From contig JAFIHG010000003.1 of the NCBI GenBank assembly GCA_017848795.1, positions 20,087-84,086 on the forward strand: a DNA stretch of 64,000 bases. The letters run 5' to 3'. This document shows, piece after piece, positions 32,217 to 40,599 of the stretch. Source of the stretch: Candidatus Nanopelagicales bacterium (lineage in GTDB: Bacteria; Actinomycetota; Actinomycetes; S36-B12; CAIYMF01). The notes beneath the pieces were generated by a model that ran no database searches, was not told the origin of the DNA, and was given only the letters and a program-made list of their open reading frames with translations. Made by a program: the position numbers and the translations under genes. The stretch's first letter is position 1. Each line of letters begins with the position of its first letter.

Positions 32217-32543
32217 GTGCCGCGTGCGATCGTGGAAGACCCACAGGTCACCATCGAGCGGGAGCAGTCGTATCTGTTCCGCGACGATGGTCACGAACTG
32301 CAGGAGGTGTCCTGGCAGGGCGCGGCCTGTCGCAACGCCGAACCCGACCTCTTCTTCCCGATCAGCGCTCAGGACCTGATCACCCGGACCCGCGCGTTGC
32401 GGTACTGCGAGGCCTGCCCGGTACGCGCCGAGTGCCTGCGCGTCGCGCTCGCCGACGCCACGATCGTGGGCATCTGGGGCGGCACCGACGAGGTCGAGCG
32501 CGCCCGCATGCGCGCGGGCTCGCGCCGCCTCGTCGCGGTCTGA
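32217..32543 (+). CDS. WhiB-family iron-sulfur regulator
   Basis: This 108-residue WhiB-like protein has four cluster Cys residues, C38, C64, C67 and C73 (AACRNAEPDLFFP and CEACPVRAECL), then the G(I/V)WGG turn (VGIWGGTDEVERARMR) and a basic C-terminus (RAGSRRLVAV). WhiB proteins bind a [4Fe-4S] cluster and the primary sigma factor. GTG 32217 was chosen because AGGAGG lies 8 bases upstream. The FMN oxidase gene begins 12 bases after its stop, so both probably share the promoter at 32158. Confidence 0.92.
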   Translation: MPRAIVEDPQVTIEREQSYLFRDDGHELQEVSWQGAACRNAEPDLFFPISAQDLITRTRALRYCEACPVRAECLRVALADATIVGIWGGTDEVERARMRAGSRRLVAV

Positions 32544-32555
32544 CAGCGACCGGGC

Positions 32556-33770
32556 ATGCGGCTGCGGGACGCGCGTGCGCTGCTCGCGCTACGCCCGCCC
32601 GCGCTCAGCCGCATCGGTCGCAGCGCGCGTGACGACGTCACCGTCGCCGATCTGCGCCGCCGGGCGTTGCGGTACTGGCCGCGCGGGGTCAAGGGCTACG
32701 TCGAGGGCGGTGCCGACGGGGAGCTGAGCCTGCGGGTCAACCGGGAGGCCTTCGCCTCGTACCGCTGGGTGCACCGCGCCCTGGTCGACGTGTCGCGCGT
32801 GGACACCGGCACCGAGATCCTCGGCCGGCACACGCCCGTCCCGCTCGCGCTCGCCCCGACCGCGTACACCCGGATGATGCACCCCGATGGCGAGTGCGCC
32901 GTCGCCCGCGGCGCTCGTGACGCCGGTGTGCCGTACACGCTGTCCACCATGGCGACGACACGGCTGGAGGAGGTCGCACGGGTCGCGGGTGGCGCCGACC
33001 TGTGGTTCCAGCTGTACGTCTGGCGGGACCGTTCTTTGATGCACGACCTGATCGAGCGGGCGCGGGCGGCGGGCTACCGCGCGCTGCTGCTCACGGTGGA
33101 CACCCCGGTGGTCGGGAACCGGGTGCGCGATTTCCGCACCGGCTTCGTGCTGCCGCCACGACTCACCCCGGGCGTGCTGCTCGACATGGCATGGCACCCG
33201 GACTGGTCGCTGCGGATGCTCGCCGGCGAGCCGATCACCTTCGCCAACTTCGCGCGCGAAGTGAGCGCGGACCCGCAGAGTCTGATGCACTTCGCGGCTC
33301 GCCAGTTCGACCCGTCGGTGACCTGGGACGACCTGGCCGAGGTACGCCGGCGCTGGCCGGGCAGGCTGCTCGTCAAGGGCCTCGCGGACCCCGGTGACGC
33401 CGTCCGCGCGTACGACGTGGGCGCCGATGCGGTGGTGCTGTCCAACCACGGTGGTCGCCAGCTCGACCGGTCGGTGGCGCCGATCGACCAGGTGCGTGCG
33501 GTGCGGGACGCGATCGGGCAGGACCGCGAGCTGCTGGTGGACTCCGGGGTGCGTACCGGCGGGGACGTCGCACTCGCGCTGGCGCTCGGAGCCGACGCGG
33601 TGCTGGTCGGGCGCGCGTACCTGTACGGGTTGGGCGCGGCGGGGCAGGCGGGAGTCAGCGCGGCGGTGCGGATCCTGGGAGGGGAGCTGCAGCGCACGAT
33701 GGCGCTGCTCGGGGTACGCACCGTGGCCGAGCTGCGCGCCAGCGGCTCGGACCTGATCGCGTCCAGCTGA
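32556..33770 (+). CDS. FMN-dependent 2-hydroxyacid oxidase/dehydrogenase (second copy)
   Basis: These 404 residues are paralogous to the enzyme at 21806-23062 along the whole length. KGYVEGGADGELSLRVNR, APTAYTRMMHPDGE, LLVKGLADPGDA and LSNHGGRQLDRSVAPID contain the FMN and active-site residues (Lys, His, Arg). The C-terminus VRTGGDVALALALGADAVLV and GRAYLYGLGAAG bind the flavin phosphate. L-lactate or another 2-hydroxy acid is the probable substrate. The upstream WhiB gene and TetR operator suggest control separate from the first copy. A tandem repeat follows the stop. Confidence 0.87.
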   Translation: MRLRDARALLALRPPALSRIGRSARDDVTVADLRRRALRYWPRGVKGYVEGGADGELSLRVNREAFASYRWVHRALVDVSRVDTGTEILGRHTPVPLALAPTAYTRMMHPDGECAVARGARDAGVPYTLSTMATTRLEEVARVAGGADLWFQLYVWRDRSLMHDLIERARAAGYRALLLTVDTPVVGNRVRDFRTGFVLPPRLTPGVLLDMAWHPDWSLRMLAGEPITFANFAREVSADPQSLMHFAARQFDPSVTWDDLAEVRRRWPGRLLVKGLADPGDAVRAYDVGADAVVLSNHGGRQLDRSVAPIDQVRAVRDAIGQDRELLVDSGVRTGGDVALALALGADAVLVGRAYLYGLGAAGQAGVSAAVRILGGELQRTMALLGVRTVAELRASGSDLIASS

Positions 33771-33780
33771 TCGCGCGCAC

Positions 33781-33900
33781 GCCGACCGACCCGGTTGGCG
33801 GGTGTGGTTCCGGTATAGGCGCACGTCACCCGCCAGCGAAGCCGACCGACCCGGTTGGCGGGTGTGGTTCCGGTATAGGCGCACGTCACCCGCCAACGGG
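33781..33900. repeat. Tandem 60-bp repeat with internal stem-loop
   Basis: Units 33781-33840 and 33841-33900 are identical over the first 55 bases and differ at one base in CGCCAGCG/CGCCAACG and in the last two bases. In the second unit GTTGGCGGGTG (33854-33864) pairs with CACCCGCCAAC (33887-33897) around a 22-base loop. The pair lies between the convergent oxidase and fumarylacetoacetase genes. It may act as a double terminator or be a duplicated short interspersed palindrome. Confidence 0.85.
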
Positions 33901-33905
33901 GGCGG

Positions 33906-35120
33906 TCAGCGTGGTGCTGCGGGCAGGATCGTGCCGCTGACGTCGCCGAGCTCGATGGTGGTGGCGTCCGGGCCGGGAGCCGTGCCGCGGATGGTGAGGG
34001 TGTCGCCGTCCTGCAGGAAGCTGACCTCGCCGATGCCGTCGAGTTCCAGGGGCGCGGTGCCGCCCCAGGACAGCTCGAGGAACGACCCGCGCTGGTCGGG
34101 TTCGCTACCGCTCACCGTGCCGGAGGCGTAGAGGTCTCCGGTGCGCAGCGCGGCGCCGTTCACCGTCAGGTGGGCCAGCTGCTGACCCGGTGTCCAGTAC
34201 ATCCCGGCGAACGGCGGCCGGGAGACGACCACGTCGGTCCCCCCGCGCTGCAGCGAGAGCTCCAGGCGCAGGTCGAGCGCCCACGGGTCCGGGTCCTGCA
34301 GGTACGGCAGCACCGGCGGGTCCTGGGCAGGCGGGGCGACCCGCGCCGCGGCGAGGGCGGCCAGCGGCGTGATCCAGGCGGCGGCGCTGGTGGCGAAGCT
34401 CTTGCCGAGGAAAGGCCCGAGCGGGACGTACTCCCAGGCCTGGATGTCGCGGGCGGACCAGTCGTTGACCAGCACCACCCCGAACACGTGATCGGTCAGC
34501 GCCGCTGCCGGCACCGGCGTGCCCAGCGTGCTCGGCATGCCCACGACGAAGCCGACCTCCACCTCGACGTCCAGGCGCCGGCTCGGGCCGTACGTCGGGG
34601 TCTGCTCCTGGGGCGCTTTGCGCTGCCCGCAGGGGCGCCGTACGTCGGTGCCGCTCACCACCACGGTGCCGGCCCGACCGTGGTAGCCGATCGGCAGGTG
34701 CTTCCAGTTCGGGGTGAGGGCGTCCCCGTCCGGGCGGAAGATCCGTCCCACGTTGGTGGCGTGGTGCTCGCTGGAGTAGAAGTCGACGTAGTCGGCGACG
34801 GTGAAGGCGAGCACCGGTGCCGCCTCGGCGACCGGGCGCAGCAGCGCGCCGAAGCGGGTCTGCTGCGCCGGGTCGGTGAACAGCTCGGTCAGATCGCGGC
34901 GTACCTGCTCCCAGACGGTCGGGCCGGCGACCAGGAACGCATCGAGGGTCGGCCCGGCGAACAGCGCCTCGTGCCCGGGCAGCCGTTGCAGAGGCAGCGC
35001 CAGGTCGCCGATCCGCACCACCGGTCGCGGCGGCTCGCCGGGCCAGGCGAGCACCCCGTACGGCAGGTGGTGCACCCCGAAACCGGGACGAGCGGTGGTG
35101 TCCACCCAGCACGCGGTCAT
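33906..35120 (-). CDS. fahA: Fumarylacetoacetase
   Basis: This 404-residue enzyme cleaves fumarylacetoacetate to fumarate and acetoacetate (EC 3.7.1.2), the last step of tyrosine/homogentisate breakdown. It has the N-terminal SH3-like domain (FGVHHLPYGVLAWPG) and the FAH C-terminal domain: DFYSSEHHATNVGRIFRP with the catalytic His, LPIGYHGRAGTVV, LDVEVEVGFVVGMPS, DWSARDIQAWEYVPLGPFLG and LELSWGG. ATG 35120 follows GGAGA and overlaps the stop of the upstream gene by 4 bases. No homogentisate dioxygenase or maleylacetoacetate isomerase gene is in the window. Confidence 0.93.
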   Translation of the reverse strand: MTACWVDTTARPGFGVHHLPYGVLAWPGEPPRPVVRIGDLALPLQRLPGHEALFAGPTLDAFLVAGPTVWEQVRRDLTELFTDPAQQTRFGALLRPVAEAAPVLAFTVADYVDFYSSEHHATNVGRIFRPDGDALTPNWKHLPIGYHGRAGTVVVSGTDVRRPCGQRKAPQEQTPTYGPSRRLDVEVEVGFVVGMPSTLGTPVPAAALTDHVFGVVLVNDWSARDIQAWEYVPLGPFLGKSFATSAAAWITPLAALAAARVAPPAQDPPVLPYLQDPDPWALDLRLELSLQRGGTDVVVSRPPFAGMYWTPGQQLAHLTVNGAALRTGDLYASGTVSGSEPDQRGSFLELSWGGTAPLELDGIGEVSFLQDGDTLTIRGTAPGPDATTIELGDVSGTILPAAPR

Positions 35121-35983
35121 TCCGTCTCCTTCTCCAGCAGCCCGAGCGCGACCAGGTCGGCCACCGGGTCGGCGATGCTGCACGTGCCGATCGAGGTGAG
35201 CCGCGCGCGTACCAGCGACGGTGGTACCGCGCGCAGCACGCGCAGCAGTGCCTCCGCTTCCCGCAGCACGAGCAGGTCGGCGAGCGCGCCGCGGTCCGCG
35301 CCGTCCGCCGCGGCCGCCGTCGCGGCGAGTACGTTGAGGAACCCGTGGTGGGGCACCCCTTCGGTCTCCTCCATGCCGTGCAGCGCGTGGTGCAGCCCGG
35401 CCGTGAGCTTGTACGGCAGGGCGCGGGTCACCGTCGCGTGGATCAGGTCCGCGAGCACGTCGGGAGCGGGCACGGCGGCCCCGGTCGGGCCGCCGGTGCG
35501 GAACTTCGCGCGCTCGGCGCCGTCGGCGGCGAGCACGTCGAGCGCCTTCTCCCACCCCGGCACCACCGGCACCTCGATGGCGGTCGGGACCGCAAAGCTC
35601 AGCGCTTCCAAGGTGTGCTGGGCGAAGACGTGCGGGTCGCCGTCGCGCGGCAGCGCCACCTCGAGTCCGACGAGTTCCACCCGGTCGTCGTCCAGCAGCA
35701 GGTTGCGCGCCTGCTCGACGCCGAGCACGCCGCTGTCGGCGATCAGCGTGACCGGCAGTGGTGCCAGTGCATCCGCGGCGACCAGGGCCTCCTGCAACTG
35801 CGGTACCCGCGACGTGGCGCAGAGGAACGGTCCGACCAGATCCGCATACCAGGCCTGGACGTGCTCCCGGTGCGCCGGTACGGCCTGCGGGAGCGGGGCG
35901 TTGCCCGGCGGGAAGATCGCTGCGTCGTCGAACAGAGCGGACACCAACGCGCGACAACGCGCCCGATCCTCATCAGCCGGCAC
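35117..35983 (-). CDS. Uncharacterised protein coupled to fumarylacetoacetase
   Basis: This 288-residue protein of unknown function begins DDAAIFPPGNAPLPQAV. It has AKFRTGGPTGAAVPAPDVLA near residue 160 and PYKLTAGLHHAL near residue 190. The conserved Lys-Phe-Arg-Thr-Gly-Gly and Lys-Leu-Thr-Ala-Gly-Leu-His-His patches and the alternating strand/helix pattern suggest a TIM barrel with a phosphate- or carboxylate-binding site. The ATGA overlap means the fumarylacetoacetase gene is translated from the same message immediately after it. A role in aromatic amino acid degradation is inferred from this coupling only. No signal or membrane segment is seen. Confidence 0.75.
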   Translation of the reverse strand: MPADEDRARCRALVSALFDDAAIFPPGNAPLPQAVPAHREHVQAWYADLVGPFLCATSRVPQLQEALVAADALAPLPVTLIADSGVLGVEQARNLLLDDDRVELVGLEVALPRDGDPHVFAQHTLEALSFAVPTAIEVPVVPGWEKALDVLAADGAERAKFRTGGPTGAAVPAPDVLADLIHATVTRALPYKLTAGLHHALHGMEETEGVPHHGFLNVLAATAAAADGADRGALADLLVLREAEALLRVLRAVPPSLVRARLTSIGTCSIADPVADLVALGLLEKETE

Positions 35984-36184
35984 GCGGCCATGCTAGTGAC
36001 GGCGCCCGCGCAGCTGCCGGGTGCTGCGGTCCGGAGCGCGTACGAGCGGCCGGCCAGCAGCGCCCTGTGCGGGGTGCCCAACCCGCCGGGCCGGATCGGG
36101 GGCACTTCGTCCAGAGGCGGGCGGGTGCTGCGGCGGTACCGTCGAACCGACCCCCGATCCCGAGCCCCGGAGGCGGTAGCCCGC

Positions 36185-37168
36185 GTGGACCTCGAGATCC
36201 CGCCGTGGCTGTGGGTCGCCACCCTGGCGTTGTACGCGACGCTGTTCACCATCGACCTGCTGGTCGTCGGCCGGCACCCGCACCGGCCGAGCACCCGCGA
36301 GTGCGTCGGCTGGCTCGCCTCGTACAGCGGGATCGCCGTGCTGTTCGGCATCACGCTGTGGTTCTTCGCCGGCCACGAGATCGGGGTGCAGTTCTTCGCC
36401 GGCTGGGTGACCGAGTACAGCCTGTCGGTCGACAACCTCTTCGTGTTCCTGCTGATCATGTCGCGGTTCTTCGTGCCGGCCGCGCTCCAGCAGGCGGTGC
36501 TGATGTACGGGGTGCTCATCGCGTTGGTGCTGCGCGCGATCTTCATCGCGCTCGGTGCGGCCATGATCGCCCGGTTCAGTTGGGTGTTCTTCATCTTCGG
36601 GGCGTTCCTGGTCTACACCGCGATCAAGCTCGCCACGCAGCGCGACGAGGACGAGGAGTACCACGAGAACCGGCTGGTGAAGACGATCGGTCGCGCGCTT
36701 CCCACCACGAACGACTTCCACGGCACCAAGTTCCGGGTCACGCTCGAGGGTCGGCGCTACTGGACCCCGATGCTGGTCGTGATGCTGGCGATCGGGACCA
36801 CCGACCTGCTCTTCGCGCTCGACTCGATCCCCGCGATCTTCGGCCTGACCCGGATCGCGTACGTGGTCTTCGCCGCCAACGTCTTCGCGCTGCTCGGCCT
36901 GCGCCAGCTGTACTTCCTGCTCGGGGACCTGCTCGACCGACTCGTGTACCTCTCGCTCGGGCTCTCGGTGGTGCTCGGCTTCATCGGGGTCAAGCTGGTG
37001 CTCGAAGCGCTGCACACGAACTCGTTGCCGTTCCTGAACGGCGGGGACCCGGTGCCGGTACCGGTCCCCTCGACCTGGCTCTCACTCGGGGTGATCGTCG
37101 GCGTGCTGGCGATCACCGCGGTGCTGAGCCTGCGCGCCTCGGCCCGGGCAGAGGTCGCCGAGCGCTGA
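36185..37168 (+). CDS. TerC-family integral membrane protein
   Basis: These 327 residues form eight or nine hydrophobic segments. The family marks are EYSLSVDNLFVFLLIM near residue 80 and FALDSIPAIFGLTR near residue 215, with acidic residues inside the membrane that probably bind a metal ion. A hydrophilic loop (TQRDEDEEYHENRLVK) lies between. TerC/Alx proteins take part in tellurite resistance or manganese export. GTG 36185 has GGAGG about 12 bases upstream, slightly far. The 200-bp gap before it and the fumarylacetoacetase pair presumably holds divergent promoters, but none stood out. Confidence 0.9.
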   Translation: MDLEIPPWLWVATLALYATLFTIDLLVVGRHPHRPSTRECVGWLASYSGIAVLFGITLWFFAGHEIGVQFFAGWVTEYSLSVDNLFVFLLIMSRFFVPAALQQAVLMYGVLIALVLRAIFIALGAAMIARFSWVFFIFGAFLVYTAIKLATQRDEDEEYHENRLVKTIGRALPTTNDFHGTKFRVTLEGRRYWTPMLVVMLAIGTTDLLFALDSIPAIFGLTRIAYVVFAANVFALLGLRQLYFLLGDLLDRLVYLSLGLSVVLGFIGVKLVLEALHTNSLPFLNGGDPVPVPVPSTWLSLGVIVGVLAITAVLSLRASARAEVAER

Positions 37169-37234
37169 ACCCGCACGACACGAATCACGACGTCGGCCGA
37201 CGGGGCCGACGCCCTACGACGGGATGGGAGTCCG

Positions 37235-38002
37235 GTGGACCTGGGACTGCAGGATCGCAAGGCGCTGGTGACGGCGGCCACCGACGGGCTGGGGCTGGCG
37301 GTGGCGCGTGCGCTCGCCGCCGAGGGTGCTCACGTCGCGGTGTGCGGCCGACGCGCAGAGGGTGTCGAGGCCGCCGTCGCGCAGCTGCCGGACGGCGTCG
37401 GCGTGGTCGGTGACGTCACGCACGAGGACGCCGGCCGCATCGTCGACGAAGCGGCAGACCGATTGGGCGGCCTCGACATTCTGATCGTCAACACCGGCGG
37501 TGCCGGGATGGGCGGCATCGTCGAGCAGCAGCCGCAGGCGTGGGACGACGGGTACGCCTCGGTCCTGCGGCCGGCACTCGCGCTCGCCCGGGCCGGAGCC
37601 CCTCACCTCCGGAAGAGCGAGGCCGGGCGCATGGTGTTCGTCACGGCGCGCTCGATCCTCGAGACCTCGCCGGACCTGGCGCTCTCCGGCGTGTTCCGCA
37701 GCGGGGTCGCGGCTGCGGCGCGTGTGCTCGCCGAGGAACTGGCACCGGACGTCCTGGTCAACATCGCGGTGCCCGGCCCGTTCGACACGGGCGGGCTGCA
37801 GCGCCGGGAGGAGCGCCTCGCCGCGATCGAAGGCGTCGACGTGAGCGCGGTACGCGCTAGGCACAACGCGGAGGTGCCGCTCGGACGGGTCGGACGCGCG
37901 CACGAGTTCGGTGACGTCGTGGCGTTCCTCGCCAGCGCGCGGGCCAGTTTCGTCACCGGCTCGGTGGTGCGGGTCGACGGTGGTGCGGTCCGTGGCTACT
38001 GA
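37235..38002 (+). CDS. SDR-family protein lacking the YxxxK motif
   Basis: These 255 residues have a Rossmann fold with ALVTAATDGLGLAVARALAA, DILIVNTGG and a C-terminal GSVVRVDGG. Where active SDRs carry YxxxK this protein has SGVFR (LALSGVFRSGVAAAARVL), aligning Ser for Tyr and Arg for Lys; the preceding Ser is kept in VTARSIL. Such divergent SDRs may still reduce substrates with other residues or act as binding proteins. GTG 37235 follows GGGAG. It precedes the diiron oxidase operon by about 140 bases and could share its pathway. Confidence 0.8.
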   Translation: MDLGLQDRKALVTAATDGLGLAVARALAAEGAHVAVCGRRAEGVEAAVAQLPDGVGVVGDVTHEDAGRIVDEAADRLGGLDILIVNTGGAGMGGIVEQQPQAWDDGYASVLRPALALARAGAPHLRKSEAGRMVFVTARSILETSPDLALSGVFRSGVAAAARVLAEELAPDVLVNIAVPGPFDTGGLQRREERLAAIEGVDVSAVRARHNAEVPLGRVGRAHEFGDVVAFLASARASFVTGSVVRVDGGAVRGY

Positions 38003-38035
38003 CCGGCGCGCCGCTCGGAAGCCAGTGTGCAGACA

Positions 38036-38063
38036 GCACAGGATCTCGCCGGAGTTCCTGTGC
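38036..38063. promoter_or_regulatory. Inverted repeat upstream of the diiron oxidase operon
   Basis: GCACAGGA (38036-38043) and TCCTGTGC (38056-38063) form 8-bp arms with a 12-base spacer, 80 bases before the start at 38144. It could be an operator for the operon or a terminator for the SDR gene; the position fits both. Confidence 0.4.
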
Positions 38064-38143
38064 ACTTTGGGTCTAGGTTCTGCAGCGTGCCTCGCCTACG
38101 GTCGGAGGAACCGAGCACCGTACGAGCGCTGTGGAGGCGGCCG

Positions 38144-38905
38144 ATGACCACGCTCATGGACAAGACCGAGTTCCGCGCGGCCCTCGAGGACGCGATCAAG
38201 GGCCGGGAGGCGAAGAACGCATCGTTCAGCCAGGCCTGGGCCGAAGGCAAGCTCCAGCGGCACCACTTCGCCCGCTGGGCCGAGAACCACTACCACTACG
38301 TCGGGCCGTTCGCCGACTACCTCGCGTACATCTACGCGAACATCCCGGACCAGCACACCGAAGCCAAGGACTTCATGCTCCAGAACATGTACGAGGAGGA
38401 GCTCGCCGACATCCGGCACACCGAGCTGCTCATCAAGTTCGCGGAGACGTGCGGCACCACCCGGGAGAAGATCGAGGACCCGGAGAGCATGATGCCGGTG
38501 ACCCGCGGGCTGCAGGCCTGGTGCTACGCCACGGCGATGCGCGAGCACTTCGCGGTCGCGACCGCCGCCCTGGTCGTCGGCCTGGAGTCGCAGGTGCCGG
38601 CGATCTACAAGAAGCAGATCGTGCCGCTGCGCGAGGTGTACGGCTTCACCGAGGACGAGATCGAGTTCTTCGACCTGCACATCACCTCCGACGTCGTGCA
38701 CGGCGAGCGCGGCTACCAGCTCGTGCTCGAGCACGCGAACACCCCGGAACTCCAGCAGCGCTGCCTGCAGTTCGTGCGCTGGGGCGCCGGGATGCGGTTC
38801 TCCTACACCGCCGCGCTCTACGACACGTACGTCAAGCCGGACCTCGGCGAACTGTCCGAGACCAAGGTGGACGTCGACGGCGACCTGCACGCCGCGATCG
38901 CCTGA
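38144..38905 (+). CDS. Haem-oxygenase-like diiron protein (TenA/PqqC/CADD type)
   Basis: This 253-residue all-helical protein has WAENHYHYVGPFADYLAY, NMYEEELADIRHTELL, VVGLESQV and FDLHITSDVVHGERG. E85, H92, E148, H179, D183 and H186 match the order and spacing of the six iron ligands I recall for CADD (E81, H88, E142, H174, D178, H181), so an intact diiron site is likely. This family includes oxidases that remove carbon from amino acids and fatty acids, and N-oxygenases. ATG 38144 follows GGAGG. Two Rieske ferredoxins and a reductase follow, a ready electron supply. Confidence 0.82.
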   Translation: MTTLMDKTEFRAALEDAIKGREAKNASFSQAWAEGKLQRHHFARWAENHYHYVGPFADYLAYIYANIPDQHTEAKDFMLQNMYEEELADIRHTELLIKFAETCGTTREKIEDPESMMPVTRGLQAWCYATAMREHFAVATAALVVGLESQVPAIYKKQIVPLREVYGFTEDEIEFFDLHITSDVVHGERGYQLVLEHANTPELQQRCLQFVRWGAGMRFSYTAALYDTYVKPDLGELSETKVDVDGDLHAAIA

Positions 38906-38921
38906 CAGGACGGGGGACGCA

Positions 38922-39320
38922 GTGGTGGTCGACGACGCGGCACGGGTGAGGGCGCCCGAAGGGGAGGCGCCCGCCCCGTCGTCGGGTGGGTCCTGGGTCG
39001 AGGTTGCGACCGTGAAGGAGCTCGCCCGCCACAAGAAGAAGCTGGTCGAGGTGGCGGGCGAGCCGATCGCGCTGTTCTACGCGGACGGCGCGGTCTCGGC
39101 GATGTACGACGTGTGCATCCACAAGGAACGCTCGCTCTCCAAGGGCATCGTGATGGGCGGCAAGGTGATCTGCCCCGGCCATCAATGGATGTTCGACGTC
39201 GACACCGGTTGGTGCGAGGAGGAGGAGCGCTGCCAGCCGAGCTATCCGGTACGCGTCGACGACGACGGTGTCGTCTACGTCGAACCGCGTCAGCGGATCG
39301 CTCGCACCGCCGACGACTGA
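38922..39320 (+). CDS. Rieske [2Fe-2S] ferredoxin (first)
   Basis: This 132-residue soluble Rieske protein has cluster ligands C65 and H67 (CIHKERS) and C84 and H87 (ICPGHQWMFD). The N-terminal 25 residues are Ala/Pro-rich and probably disordered. It resembles the ferredoxin components of non-haem oxygenases rather than the membrane cytochrome bc proteins. GTG 38922 lies 16 bases after the diiron protein stop. It should carry electrons from the reductase at 39385 to the diiron enzyme. Confidence 0.88.
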   Translation: MVVDDAARVRAPEGEAPAPSSGGSWVEVATVKELARHKKKLVEVAGEPIALFYADGAVSAMYDVCIHKERSLSKGIVMGGKVICPGHQWMFDVDTGWCEEEERCQPSYPVRVDDDGVVYVEPRQRIARTADD

Positions 39321-39384
39321 CCTCGTCCGCTGCCGTGCTGTCGACCGGGTCGACAGCCTCGACGTCCCGACGGAGGGGTCGGTC

Positions 39385-40596
39385 ATGACAGACACCGTTG
39401 TCGCGGTCGGCGCCGGCCAGGTGTCCGCCGTGCTGGCACGCACGCTGCGGCGGCGCAAGTTCGACGGGCGCATCGTGCTGGTGGGCGCCGAGCCGCACCG
39501 GCCGTACCAGCGCCCGCCGCTGTCCAAGGAGTACCTCGTCGACGGCGACGACGAGGACCTGTACCTGCTGCCCGAGCAATGGTGCGCCGACAAGGACGTC
39601 GAGCTGCTGCTCGGCACGCCGGTCACCGGGCTCGACGTGGCGGGCCGGAGTGTGACGCTCGCCGACGGTCGGACCATCGGCGCCGACGCGATCGTGCTCG
39701 CCACAGGGGGACGCGCCCGCCGGCTGCCGGACGTCGAGGGTGATCGCATCCTCTACCTGCGCACGCTCGACGACGCAGGGCGTCTCGACCAGCTGCTGCA
39801 ACCGGGGGCACGGCTGGTCGTGGTGGGCGGCGGGTTCATCGGCTCGGAGGTCGCCGCCGCCGGCCGCGCCCGCGGCGCCGAGGTCACCCTCGTCGAGATG
39901 CTCGAACAACCCCTCGCCCGGGTGCTCGGCACTCAGCTCGGCGCGGTCTGCGCCCAGGTGCACGTGCGCGGCGGCGTGCAGCTGCGCCTCGGGCAGCCGG
40001 TCGAGTCGATCGTGCAGAGCGGCGACGTGGTGCGGGTCCGGGTGGGCGACGAGACCCTCGAGGCCGATGTCGTCGTCGTCGGCGTCGGCATCGAGCCGAA
40101 CGTCGAGCTCGCGGACGCCGCCGGGCTCAAGGTCGACAACGGCATCGTCGTCGACGAGCAGCTGCGCACCGGTGCGCCCGGGATCTACGCGGCCGGCGAT
40201 GTCGCCAACGTCCACCACCCGCTGTACGGGAAGTCGCTGCGCGTGGAGCACTTCGACGCGGCCAGCAAGCAGGGCGCGGTGGTGGCGAACAACATCCTGG
40301 GGCGCGAGAGCACGTTCGCCGACCCGTACTGGTTCTGGTCGGACCAGTACGACCTGAACCTGCAGTACACCGGGCACGCGACGAGCTGGGATCGCGTGGT
40401 GCTGCGCGGATCGCTCGACGACCTCGCGTTCACCGCGTTCTACCTCGAGGACGGCGTCGTACGCGCCGCCTTCGCGATAGAGCGCGGCGACGACATCGCG
40501 GCCGCCGGGCAGTTGGTCGCGGCGCAGGCCCGCCCCGACCCGGAGGCGCTGGCCGACGTCGATACCGACCTGTTCGACCTGCTGGAAGGGGAGTAG
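39385..40596 (+). CDS. FAD-dependent ferredoxin reductase
   Basis: This 403-residue pyridine-nucleotide-disulfide-type flavoprotein of the rubredoxin/Rieske ferredoxin reductase group has an FAD motif VVAVGAGQVSAVLARTL, YQRPPLSKEYL (typical of these reductases), an NAD-binding VVVGGGFIGSEVAAA and the FAD ribityl site GIYAAGDVANV. The first FAD motif reads GAGQVS instead of GGGxAG, a mild variation. ATG 39385 has GGAGGGG upstream. It sits between two Rieske ferredoxin genes and probably reduces both with NADH. Confidence 0.9.
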   Translation: MTDTVVAVGAGQVSAVLARTLRRRKFDGRIVLVGAEPHRPYQRPPLSKEYLVDGDDEDLYLLPEQWCADKDVELLLGTPVTGLDVAGRSVTLADGRTIGADAIVLATGGRARRLPDVEGDRILYLRTLDDAGRLDQLLQPGARLVVVGGGFIGSEVAAAGRARGAEVTLVEMLEQPLARVLGTQLGAVCAQVHVRGGVQLRLGQPVESIVQSGDVVRVRVGDETLEADVVVVGVGIEPNVELADAAGLKVDNGIVVDEQLRTGAPGIYAAGDVANVHHPLYGKSLRVEHFDAASKQGAVVANNILGRESTFADPYWFWSDQYDLNLQYTGHATSWDRVVLRGSLDDLAFTAFYLEDGVVRAAFAIERGDDIAAAGQLVAAQARPDPEALADVDTDLFDLLEGE

Positions 40597-40599
40597 CCG

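Noticed and set aside
32217..32543. Start at GTG 32199 for whiB
   Set aside because: That start would place the AGGAGG ribosome site inside the gene and overlap the palindromic operator; GTG 32217 is correctly spaced.
31420..33770. Possible mycofactocin locus (TetR plus FMN hydroxyacid oxidase resembling mftR and mftD)
   Set aside because: No precursor peptide, radical SAM maturase or mftB/E/F gene is present; a whiB gene lies between instead.
33802..34131. Small plus-strand open frame over the tandem repeat
   Set aside because: Its first third is a translated direct repeat (VWFRYRRTSP twice), and the rest is antisense to fumarylacetoacetase.
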